Source of the DNA: Kitasatospora indigofera
Lineage (GTDB): Bacteria; Actinomycetota; Actinomycetes; Streptomycetales; Streptomycetaceae
DNA length: 64,000 bases
Assembly: GCF_014655955.1 (NCBI RefSeq)
Contig: NZ_BNBO01000046.1
Span: forward strand, 1 to 64,000
Reading direction: 5' to 3'
Shown here: one piece after another, positions 57,000 through 64,000 of the stretch
How the letters are laid out: each line of letters begins with the position of its first letter
Position numbering within the stretch: the stretch's first letter is position 1
The notes under the pieces: model-generated
The model's database searches: none
The model's input: only the letters and a program-made list of their open reading frames with translations
Told to the model about the DNA's origin: nothing
Made by a program: the position numbers and the translations under genes

Positions 57000-57895
57000 G
57001 AGCTCGTAACACGATCAAGCCGTTGCCTTGTTGAGCCTTCTCCAGCAGATGAGCGCACACGCAAGCGAGATGAATGAGTTGTGCACGTCGAGGCGGCGTT
57101 CCCAGCGGACGGCGAGGCGCTTGAACTGGTGGAGTAGGGCGAAGGTCTGCTCCACCACGTAGCGGAGCTTCCCCAGGCCGCGGATGTGCGGCTCTCCACG
57201 TCGGGAGATGACGGGCAGAATCCGGCGCCTGATCAGCTCTCGTCTGACGTGTCTGCTGTCGTAGCCCTTGTCGCCGAGCAGGGACTTGGGCCGCTTGTGG
57301 GGTCGCCCCGGTAGGCCGGCGACGGGTGGGACGCCATCGACCAGCGCGAGGGTCTGGGTGATATCGGGGATGTTGCCGCCGGTGGTGATGACCTTCAGCG
57401 GCCTTCCGTTGCCGTCGCAGATCAGGTGGTGCTTGCTGCCCGACTTGCCGCGATCGACCGGCGACGGGCCGACCCCGGCACCCCCCTTTTCGCGCGGACG
57501 TGGGAGGCGTCCACGCATGCGCGCGTCCAGTCGATCTGCCGGGCCGCGTTCAGTTTGGCGAGCAGTATCCGGTGGACCTGGTCGAAGACCCCGGCCTCCG
57601 TCCACCGGCACAGTCGGCGCCAGCACGTCTGCCCGGATCCGAAGCCCAGCTCCGGCGGGAGCTGCTGCCAGGTGATCCCGGTGAACAGCACTAACAGGAC
57701 GCCCTGCAGACACAGCCGGTCCTCCACCGGCCGAGGCCCCGGGGACCGCTCCGGCCATGGCGGCAACACAGGCTCGATCAACGCCCACAACTCGTCATCG
57801 ACCATCCACGGTGCACTCACGCCACCACCAACAGGCGAATCGTCACACCGGACACGGCCCACCAGCCCACATCCACGAGATCGTGTAGCGAGCTC
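57000..57895 (-). mobile_element. IS5-family insertion sequence
   Basis: About 896 bp with imperfect terminal inverted repeats: GAGCTCGTAACACGATC (57000-57016) against the complement of GATCGTGTAGCGAGCTC (57879-57895), 15 of 17 matching. A clear target duplication is not seen (left flank TGA, right flank TTA). The next insertion sequence begins 3 bp to the right. Confidence 0.85.
57015..57862 (-). CDS. IS5-family transposase in two frames
   Basis: The first frame (57862 down to 57422) gives the N-terminal part (MVDDELWALIEPVLPPWPER, then the first catalytic Asp in CVDASHVRAKRG). The second (to 57015) gives GPSPVDRGKSGSKHHLICDG, then LLGDKGYDSRHVRRELIRRR with the second Asp, and RYVVEQTFALLHQFKRLAVR with the Glu. 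They join by a -1 shift at AAAAGGGGGG (minus strand 57490-57481), a slippery run typical of programmed frameshifts in this IS group. A complete DDE set is thus present, so the element may be active. Confidence 0.88.
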
Positions 57896-57898
57896 TTA

Positions 57899-59661
57899 GG
57901 GCCCGCAGAGAATCAACGTGTTGCTTCCCAGTCGGCGGCTCGTTGACGTGGTATGCGCACCTCCGAATCGGCCCGTGACCAACTCGCCCTGAGGTTCGAG
58001 GTGTTGTTCCCACACCTCGACGAGCGTCAACGACGTCTGCTCATGGCGGCCGAGGCCCGACTGCTCGGCCATGGCGGGATCCGCGCCGTCGCCCAGGCGG
58101 CCGGAGTCAGCGAGACGACCGTCCGCAAGGGCGTGGACGAGCTGGAATCCGGCGCGGAACCGCTGGGACGGGTCCGCAGGCCGGGTGGCGGACGCAAGAA
58201 AGCGGTCGAGTTGGACCCGGGACTTCGGGCGGCCCTGCTCGGCCTGGTCGAGCCGGATGAACGCGGGGATCCGATGTCGCCACTGCGCTGGACGACGAAG
58301 TCGACCAGGAAACTCGCCGAGGAGCTGACCCGGCAGGGACATCGGGTCTCCGCCGACACGGTGGGCGACCTGCTGAGGGACGAGGGCTTCAGCCTGCAGG
58401 CCAACGCCAAGACCGTCGAGGGCGCCCAGAACCCTGACCGTGACGCCCAGTTCCACTACATCAACGAGCAGGCCAAGGCTCACATTGACACCGGGCAGCC
58501 GGTGATCAGCGTCGACACCAAGAAGAAGGAACTCGTCGGCGACTACAAGAACGCCGGCCGCCAGTGGCGCCCGGCGGGCGAGCCGGTGCAGGTCAAGACC
58601 CACGACTTCCTCGACCGGCAGGGCCCGGCCAAAGCAATCCCGTACGGGATCTACGACATCGTCGCGAACATCGGCTGGGTCAACGTCGGCACCGACCACG
58701 ACACCGCCGCGTTCGCGGTCGCCTCCATCAGCCGCTGGTGGCAGGCACGCGGCCGGCACGACTACCCCGCCGCCAACCGGCTGCTGATCACCGCCGACGC
58801 CGGCGGCTCCAACGGCCACCGCACCCGCGCCTGGAAGACCGAACTCGCCGCGCTCGCCGCCCGGACGGGACTGGAGATCACGGTCTGCCACATGCCTCCC
58901 GGCACATCGAAGTGGAACAAGATCGAGCACCGGCTCTTCTCCCACATCAGCATGAACTGGCGCGGCAAGCCGCTGACCAGCCACGACGTCATCGTGAGCA
59001 GCATCGCCGCGACCACCACCCGCACCGGCCTGACAGTCGAAGCCCGCCTCGACACCGACACCTACGACACCGGTGTGAAGGTCACCGACGCCGAGATCGA
59101 CGCCCTGCCCATGCACCGACACCGCTTCCACGGCGACTGGAACTACACCCTCCACCCCGCCGACACGCAGTCGGCGTCCCAGGCAGCCGATGCCGCACGA
59201 GAGGACACCGTCCCCGTCCGGGCCGCAGCCCCTTCCGGCCCCGCCGCGCTCCGCGATCCGGAGTTGACCGGCATGACTTGCGGGCAACTAGACGCCGTCA
59301 CAGCTGAGTTGACCCCATTGCTAGACCGGCGCCGTGAGGAGATCCGGCACCAGCGACGCGGCACCGCCCGGCATCGAAGCCGCGGCGCCGGCGCCAAGGA
59401 CAAGCTGGAAACGGCCGACCGGATCCTTGCCGCCATCCTCTACCAGCGGAAGATCGGCACCCAAGAACTCCTTGCCCAGCTCTTCGAAGTAGACCGCAGC
59501 ACCATCACCAACGCGGTCACCGAGGTCCGCCCGATCCTGGAACAGCACGGTCATCGCATCCCCGCCGCAGCCGCCCGCTTCCGCACGCCCAAGGACGTGG
59601 CCGCATACCTCGACGACACCCAGCACGAGATCAAAACAGCATGTTGATTCTCTGCGGGCCC
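57899..59661 (+). mobile_element. ISAzo13-type insertion sequence
   Basis: A complete element of 1763 bp bounded by 19-bp perfect inverted repeats and TTA duplications. It carries one transposase gene whose stop codon lies inside the right repeat. It has inserted directly beside the IS5 element. With intact ends and gene it looks recent. Confidence 0.9.
57953..59647 (+). CDS. ISAzo13-family transposase
   Basis: A protein of 564 residues. An N-terminal helix-turn-helix (GIRAVAQAAGVSETTVRKGV) precedes the DDE domain: first Asp in PVISVDTKKKELVGDYKNAG, second in RLLITADAGGSNGHRTRAWK, Glu in GTSKWNKIEHRLFSHIS. The C-terminal 120 residues are an added helical region (ADRILAAILYQRKIGTQELL). Start ATG 57953. 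The frame is complete and undamaged. Confidence 0.93.
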   Translation: MRTSESARDQLALRFEVLFPHLDERQRRLLMAAEARLLGHGGIRAVAQAAGVSETTVRKGVDELESGAEPLGRVRRPGGGRKKAVELDPGLRAALLGLVEPDERGDPMSPLRWTTKSTRKLAEELTRQGHRVSADTVGDLLRDEGFSLQANAKTVEGAQNPDRDAQFHYINEQAKAHIDTGQPVISVDTKKKELVGDYKNAGRQWRPAGEPVQVKTHDFLDRQGPAKAIPYGIYDIVANIGWVNVGTDHDTAAFAVASISRWWQARGRHDYPAANRLLITADAGGSNGHRTRAWKTELAALAARTGLEITVCHMPPGTSKWNKIEHRLFSHISMNWRGKPLTSHDVIVSSIAATTTRTGLTVEARLDTDTYDTGVKVTDAEIDALPMHRHRFHGDWNYTLHPADTQSASQAADAAREDTVPVRAAAPSGPAALRDPELTGMTCGQLDAVTAELTPLLDRRREEIRHQRRGTARHRSRGAGAKDKLETADRILAAILYQRKIGTQELLAQLFEVDRSTITNAVTEVRPILEQHGHRIPAAAARFRTPKDVAAYLDDTQHEIKTAC

Positions 59662-59751
59662 TTAGCAGGCTCACGATCGTTCCTTTGGGTGGCCGCGCCC
59701 GGGACGGAAGGCGCCGGTGAACGCAGGCGTGGTGCTGTCAGGATCTCCTGC

Positions 59752-60009
59752 ATGGACACAGGGCGGCCGGCGGGTCACGACGCGCAGTACCTGACGGTGA
59801 CGGCCCAGGCGTACGGCTGGGCTGCGTTCTGGGACGAGCGGGGGCTGACCGGGACCTGCGGGCATCGGAGCGTGCGGGCGCAGTTCGCGCCCTCGGGGGC
59901 GTTCGTCGTCGCGGTGACGGGCGGCCCGGCCGGGACCTTCGCGCAGCTGTCGATGCCGCAGGTGCTGGACATCCTGGAGGCGAGCGGGGCCCCGCTGCCC
60001 CCGCCCTGA
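59752..60009 (+). CDS. Small conserved-looking protein of unknown function
   Basis: A protein of 85 residues: HDAQYLTVTAQAYGWAAFWD, then GTCGHRSVRAQFAPSGAFVV, then AVTGGPAGTFAQLSMPQVLD. The start ATG 59752 follows AGGAT by 7 bp. Third bases are G/C-rich and the frame is balanced. It is convergent with the next gene, whose stop lies 9 bp away. No domain is recognised. Confidence 0.6.
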   Translation: MDTGRPAGHDAQYLTVTAQAYGWAAFWDERGLTGTCGHRSVRAQFAPSGAFVVAVTGGPAGTFAQLSMPQVLDILEASGAPLPPP

Positions 60010-60018
60010 GCTTGACGT

Positions 60019-60399
60019 TTAACGTCCGGCAGCCGGCGACTTCGCGAGTGAGATCCGAATCCTGTCCAGCCAGCGTTGACAGAACTCAGGTGTGATCGGT
60101 TCGAAGAGCTCCGGAGTGGATGCCTCGAAGAGGAACTGTGCCAGGAGGTCTTCATGACCGTCTTCGATGTCCACACCGTCGTGGACGTGCACAGCCTGGG
60201 CCCAGGTGGTCAGCTCGGGGTATTCCACGAGGCTGCCGACTGCCTTGGCTAGGACAACCTCGACGGCAGAGCGGTCCACCACGGCGTGGGCTGAAGGATC
60301 TGCACTGCGTGCGGTTCGCACAAGCTCGTCGAGCTCCCCACGCCATCTGACGAGGTCTTCGAGTGCTGGGCTTGCGTTGGCATTCACGCTGCTCATCAT
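60019..60399 (-). CDS. Hypothetical protein
   Basis: A protein of 126 residues, mostly helical and acidic (ALEDLVRWRGELDELVRTAR, then SAVEVVLAKAVGSLVEYPEL, then LLAQFLFEASTPELFEPITP). It has start ATG 60399 or 60396 and a GGTCAGG upstream. The form recalls small immunity-type proteins of contact toxins but no family can be named. Confidence 0.65.
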   Translation of the reverse strand: MMSSVNANASPALEDLVRWRGELDELVRTARSADPSAHAVVDRSAVEVVLAKAVGSLVEYPELTTWAQAVHVHDGVDIEDGHEDLLAQFLFEASTPELFEPITPEFCQRWLDRIRISLAKSPAAGR

Positions 60400-61124
60400 G
60401 CCTGACCAAAGCAGGCCGGTGGGGCGCCACCGTCACTTGCCTTCCGACTCCGTGCGCCGGGGTTTGGTGCCCTTCTTGTGGTGGGCGGGTCGGGCGTACG
60501 CCTCGCCGGTGGCCAGAACTCTGCCCACTTCGTAGCGGTCGGCGGGCCGCTGGTTCGTCGAGCCGAGCGGCGGCCGGGTCCTGGGCGGGTGGGTTTCGGT
60601 GCACGCGCTGGTGAGGGGGCCTTTGTGCGGAGGCGTCCCGGCCCACGACCGCTCGTCCCGCAATCCTCGTAGACAGCCTGCCGGCCCCTCGGCGGCGGCA
60701 GCTGCTGTCGGCGAGCTATCGAGCCAGGAACCCCTCAACTTCGCGTTTCAGAGCAGGCGGCACGTCGGCCAACTCGGAGACGATCAGGCGGACCTCCCGC
60801 CCGAGTTCGGGAGACTCGCTCCAGTTTATGGACTCGGACGCCTGAGCCCCGAGTCGTTCACGGCGCTCAGAGAGGCGGTCGGGGAGCTCGCGGGCATGGC
60901 TGAGGCACCGACCGACCTGCGCTTCATTGTCGTCACTGTCGGCCGCACGGTTGGCCTGCCCACGATCGAGCGGGTCATGGACACATGGGCCGCAGGCATC
61001 GATGGGGTCGAATGGTGGTTCGGCAACGGAGATCGCTCAGCCTCCACCGTCTGAGCAGGTCAGCGGAGGGCAGAGCCAGGTTCCTCCGCTGCGGAGAGTG
61101 CCGTGACCTGACCCGTCATCCACC
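60400..61124. other. Region with gene fragments on both strands
   Basis: Two protein-like segments overlap in opposite directions. Plus strand 60860-61054 gives AEAPTDLRFIVVTVGRTVGL and DTWAAGIDGVEWWFGNGD. Minus strand 60985-60717 gives DRLSERRERLGAQASESINW and REVRLIVSELADVPPALKRE. A third, TNQRPADRYEVGRVLATGEA, ends at 60433 on the minus strand. None has a good start, so these look like remains of genes. Confidence 0.35.
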
Positions 61125-61161
61125 GTCGGGGCCCGCCGACCGTAGGTCGGCGGGCCCCGAC
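61125..61161. terminator. Strong bidirectional hairpin
   Basis: GTCGGGGCCCGCCGAC pairs perfectly with GTCGGCGGGCCCCGAC around a 5-base loop. From here to 61356 no gene is seen. Confidence 0.85.
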
Positions 61162-61356
61162 GCGCTCTCCCCGCTCCCCACCCTCCTCAGACCGTTGAAC
61201 AGCCCAACCAGCTGGGGAACGGAGAGCATGCCTAGCCGTTTTCGCGGTTCTCATCACCGGCACCGGGCCTTTCCAAGCACGCGATATTCGGAGGGTTTCG
61301 TCGGCAGCGAGCCGTAGGGTTGGCGCGCCAAGACAGGCTGGTAGCAGGGGAGAAGC

Positions 61357-62496
61357 GTGCGGTCCGAGGAACATGCGGGGTGGGAGCGGGACTTCCCGGT
61401 CCGGCATCTCCTGGCGCGGGAGGACATCGACGGTGAGGAGGCGGTGCTGTGGGGGCGGTGCGCGGAGGTCGAGGGCCTGCCCGCGTGAGAGCCTGCTGGT
61501 CCAGGCCGTGGCGGACAGCACCCAACTGGTGCGGCTGCTGGGGGACGGAATGCTCTCGATCGAGCCTGTGGGTCCCGCGAACGACGGGCCGGCCCGCTTC
61601 TGGGACCTGGAGGACACGGCTGTCCTGGCCCAATGGCCCACGCCGGGCGATCCCGGGCGCGTGGACATCGTCGTGGGCACCAGCGTCAGGGAGGACGACT
61701 TCTGGGGTGGCAAGCGGCTGCCTTCGAGTCCGCGGTTCGACCTGTGGTTCCCCTCGATCCGAGGGGACAGCCCATCGGGCGGTTGCCGTTCCATTGACGG
61801 CCTGCTCACCCCGCGCCCGCTGCGACCCACCCGGCCCGTGCACCTGATCGGCTGCGAACCCGCCGCACCGCTCCTGGCCCTGCTGTGTCGGCCCCTTCCG
61901 CAGAAGGGCGACCCGATCAGGCTCAGGCGCCTCGATCGCCACGGCCGGACGATGACCGGGTACCGCCTCGACCTGGACACCGTCGAGGCACGCCCGTCCG
62001 TCCTCGGCGGAGCCCTGATCGACGTCACCATCACCGACCCCGGTGACGACCGCCCCACCCCGGCCGCCCGTGAAGTCTGGGAGATGTGGTCCGACGGTGT
62101 TCCCACGCGGACCAACCAGTGGGCACAGTTCGACGCCGAGGGCCGGTCCGAGTGGCTGAACCTCACCAGCGTCGGCCCGTACGTGCCGGACGGCCTCTCC
62201 GGCGGGACGTACCACCTGGACGGACAGCACGTCACCGACAGGGCCGGCCTGCTCCTGGCACTCGGCGAAGCCCTGCTCGGCCCTGGCAGCCACTACGGCA
62301 GATGCCTGGACTCGATGACGGACTATCTGGGCGGCGGGCTCTCCGTCGCCCCCCGTTCACACTCGTCTGGCAGCACGCCGACATCGCGCGCCACGCCCTC
62401 GCCGGACACGTCCTGCACCATCTCGACGGCCTGTCCTACTTCGAGGTGACCGTGAACCTCCTGCGCAAGCACGGCGTCACCGTCGTGCTTCAGTGA
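61357..62496 (+). pseudogene. Barstar-domain gene broken by two frameshifts
   Basis: Read with two corrections the gene gives about 380 residues. Frame one begins at GTG 61357 (HAGWERDFPVRHLLAREDID, then AVLWGRCAEVEGLP) and stops at 61486. A one-base excess in CCC (61480-61482) moves it to the frame giving ESLLVQAVADSTQLVRLLGD and later YHLDGQHVTDRAGLLLALGE. A one-base loss in a C6 run (62349-62354) moves it back to PPFTLVWQHADIARHALAGH and LLRKHGVTVVLQ. The end is a barstar (RNase-inhibitor) domain. Both shifts are in C runs, so sequencing errors must be excluded. Confidence 0.7.
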
Positions 62497-63157
62497 GGGA
62501 AGCGGTGGGCGATTCCGAACCCCCTGAAGAAGACAGCGACTGACCCGGAGAAGGAACGAAGTGGGCGACGGCCAGGCCCATCAGGGAGGTGGTCACCCAT
62601 CGCCGCCTCCCGCCGCCCAGCCCCGCGGTCGGTGCGCGGCAGGAGGTCGAGGACCGGTCTGTCGCGCCTGGCCGGAGCTACGACGCACTACTCTCCGCGG
62701 TCCGGCCCGTGACCGGCACGGGTTCGGGCGGGTTGAGAGGGCATGACGAACGAGGATCCTCGCCCTGACCGCGGCACCCTCCCGCCGGCCCGCACCGTGA
62801 CCGCCCTCGCGGACCGCCCGCAGGACCAGGACCTGCAGCTGCTGGTGGTGCGCCCGGGCGGCCTTCACCCGGCTGGTCACGCTCAGGCCGGTGCCTAGTC
62901 GTTGCGCCTCTGGTTCGGAGCGTGATCAGCCCGGGGCCGGAGCGTCGGCCCGCTGCGTCAGCCCGGTTGTGACCTGCCGCAGCAGCACCGTCGGCGACGG
63001 CATGACGGCATACCAGGTGTTCGCGCACCTCACTGCGGCTTCGGCCGGGGCCCAGGCGGCCACCACCGGGAGTTCACAGTGGTCACTTGCCTCCAGCGGA
63101 GGCAGCGTCCAGGCGCTGGAGTGGGACCGGCGCAGGGTTGGCCTGTCAGGATCCGGC
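62497..63157. other. Region without a supported gene
   Basis: A frame from ATG 62743 (TNEDPRPDRGTLPPARTVTA, then DLQLLVVRPGG) runs for 51 residues and could be the remains of a gene. The rest gives only shadow frames. No terminator or repeat is clear. Confidence 0.4.
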
Positions 63158-63574
63158 TCAGGGAGCCTGGCGTGGTTCGGTGGCCGGCGGGTGTGGTGGG
63201 CGCCCGGCGCGTACGAAGTCGAGGTAGTCGTCCTGGGCGATGCCGGCGTTCACCCAACGGTCGGGGACGGCTCCGGTGCCGGCCTCGGCGATCGCCATGG
63301 CGGCCGACTCGTCCTGGGCCGTGGCGATCTCCTGGCCGAAGTCCTCCTCCTCGCTGTCGGAGTCGAGTGCCGGGAACTCGACGAGGTCGTGGAAGTGCTC
63401 CCCGCCGACGTCTTCGGCGGTGTGGAGCACGACGAGGTAGCCCGAAGCCGTCGGCCTGACCTCGACCCAGCGGATACCGGGCCTGTCCGGGCGGCCCGCC
63501 GCGCCGAGGAACTGCTCGATGGTGCGACCCTGCCGCAGGGCGCCGAGGGCGAAGGATCCGGTCAGGTAGCGCAC
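63158..63574 (-). CDS. Conserved streptomycete protein of unknown function
   Basis: A protein of 138 residues: RYLTGSFALGALRQGRTIEQ, then GIRWVEVRPTASGYLVVLHT, then AEDVGGEHFHDLVEFPALDS, ending VNAGIAQDDYLDFVRAGRPP. The start GTG 63574 fits the conserved MRYLTGS beginning seen in similar streptomycete proteins; the longer frame upstream is not conserved-looking. It is acidic and cytosolic. Confidence 0.72.
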   Translation of the reverse strand: MRYLTGSFALGALRQGRTIEQFLGAAGRPDRPGIRWVEVRPTASGYLVVLHTAEDVGGEHFHDLVEFPALDSDSEEEDFGQEIATAQDESAAMAIAEAGTGAVPDRWVNAGIAQDDYLDFVRAGRPPHPPATEPRQAP

Positions 63575-64000
63575 GTGGCCAGCGTAGAGGGACGGCGAGG
63601 ACCACCGGGCTGCGGCCCTGCGCCGGCTCGGCCGGGCGGGCAGGCACCTGGCCGTGCTCGCCCAGGACGGCTCCGTCCCCGGCGCCGTCGTGCTGGATGC
63701 CGGCAGCCGGGGGAGGAGGGCTTCGCTGTCGCAGCGGCCAAGCTCCTGGAGGCCCGCGGACGAGGCACCCCGCGTCCGGTCGAGGCCGGACGGCACCGGC
63801 CGGACGGAGGAGGAACTCCATGCACAGCAGGTCGTCGACCACAAGGGGGAGCAATTGCTCAACCAGGTGTGATGCGGGAGGCAGCGGCGCTCGGCGTGGA
63901 CGCGATGCTCAATCCTCAGGCCCTGGAGACGAGCGGAGGGTGGTCGCACCGCTGGGGTGCGCCACCCTCGTGGGCGCCGCGCTCGAATTCGCGGTGATGC
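63575..64000. other. End of window, fragments only
   Basis: Plus strand segments such as EEGFAVAAAKLLEARGRGTP (near 63714) and MREAAALGVDAMLNPQALET (near 63871) look coding but lie in broken frames. They may be remains of mobile or duplicated genes. No full gene is seen. Confidence 0.35.

Larger units (their letters stand above)
57896..59664. repeat. TTA target duplications and 19-bp inverted repeats of the ISAzo13-type element
   Basis: GGGCCCGCAGAGAATCAAC at 57899-57917 is matched perfectly by its complement at 59643-59661. TTA lies directly outside on both sides (57896-57898 and 59662-59664). Confidence 0.92.

Noticed and set aside
61060-62235. Minus-strand frame of 391 codons opposite the barstar gene
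   Set aside because: The plus strand carries clear barstar motifs, and the minus frame is Arg/Pro/Ser-rich and runs through a terminator hairpin.
50040-64000. Second copy of the tRNA-Pro 3' end as attR
   Set aside because: GGTTCAAATCCTGTCGTCC was not seen again. GAATCCTGTCC at 60058 matches too little.

Overview
The window is very G+C-rich chromosomal DNA from a streptomycete (Streptomyces or the close relative Kitasatospora). The evidence is codon use with almost only G or C in third positions, frequent GTG and TTG starts, an actinobacterial 23S/5S rRNA end, and a housekeeping gene order (tlyA, NAD kinase, recN, pyrG, Nudix, ald, parA, scpA, scpB, rluB, prephenate dehydrogenase, cmk, der) that I recognise from Streptomyces chromosomes. 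Genus and species cannot be settled from the sequence alone.

Layout, 1 to 49,700 (core chromosome). The window opens with the last bases of a 23S rRNA, the 5S rRNA and the rrn terminator. Next come a repeat-rich TPR protein, a DUF1015 protein, a TPR/HAD-phosphatase pair, an SCP2-like protein and a histone-tail-like protein. The block 8.4-10.9 kb holds tlyA, NAD kinase and a MOSC protein. A divergent MocR regulator and YczE-like membrane protein share one regulatory region (12.5 kb). recN, a GT4 glycosyltransferase and a GH15 enzyme follow, then pyrG, a Nudix hydrolase, an AAA/TPR protein and alanine dehydrogenase. From 26.2 to 31.5 kb lies a chromosome-segregation operon: a ParA-like ATPase, a small unnamed protein, ScpA, ScpB and an RluB-type pseudouridine synthase. 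Next are a TrmB/LuxR-type regulator, a DUF952 protein and two tandem DUF4139 proteins on the minus strand. Prephenate dehydrogenase, cmk and der follow. Two minus-strand conserved proteins of unknown function are followed by two Rpf-like transglycosylases, a TesB thioesterase, a DUF1684 protein and an MFS exporter.

Layout, 49,894 to 64,000 (accessory region). A tRNA-Pro(GGG) gene is followed directly by a tyrosine integrase and an excisionase, the usual left end of a pSAM2-type integrative element. The element looks decayed: only the C-terminal end of a DUF3631-type replication protein remains, beside an array of TAGCGG motifs. Beyond it the DNA is less G+C-rich. It holds a lone HNH endonuclease flanked by 13-bp direct repeats, decayed element genes, and a two-gene ATPase plus HNH module that matches the plan of a Septu (PtuA/PtuB) anti-phage system. 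Two insertion sequences (IS5-type and ISAzo13-type) lie end to end to its right. After them come small unknown genes, a barstar-domain gene broken by two frameshifts, and gene fragments to the end of the window.

The most interesting part is the tRNA-Pro island, with the Septu-like pair as the main functional candidate. The segregation operon, with its uncharacterised middle gene, is the best core-genome target.
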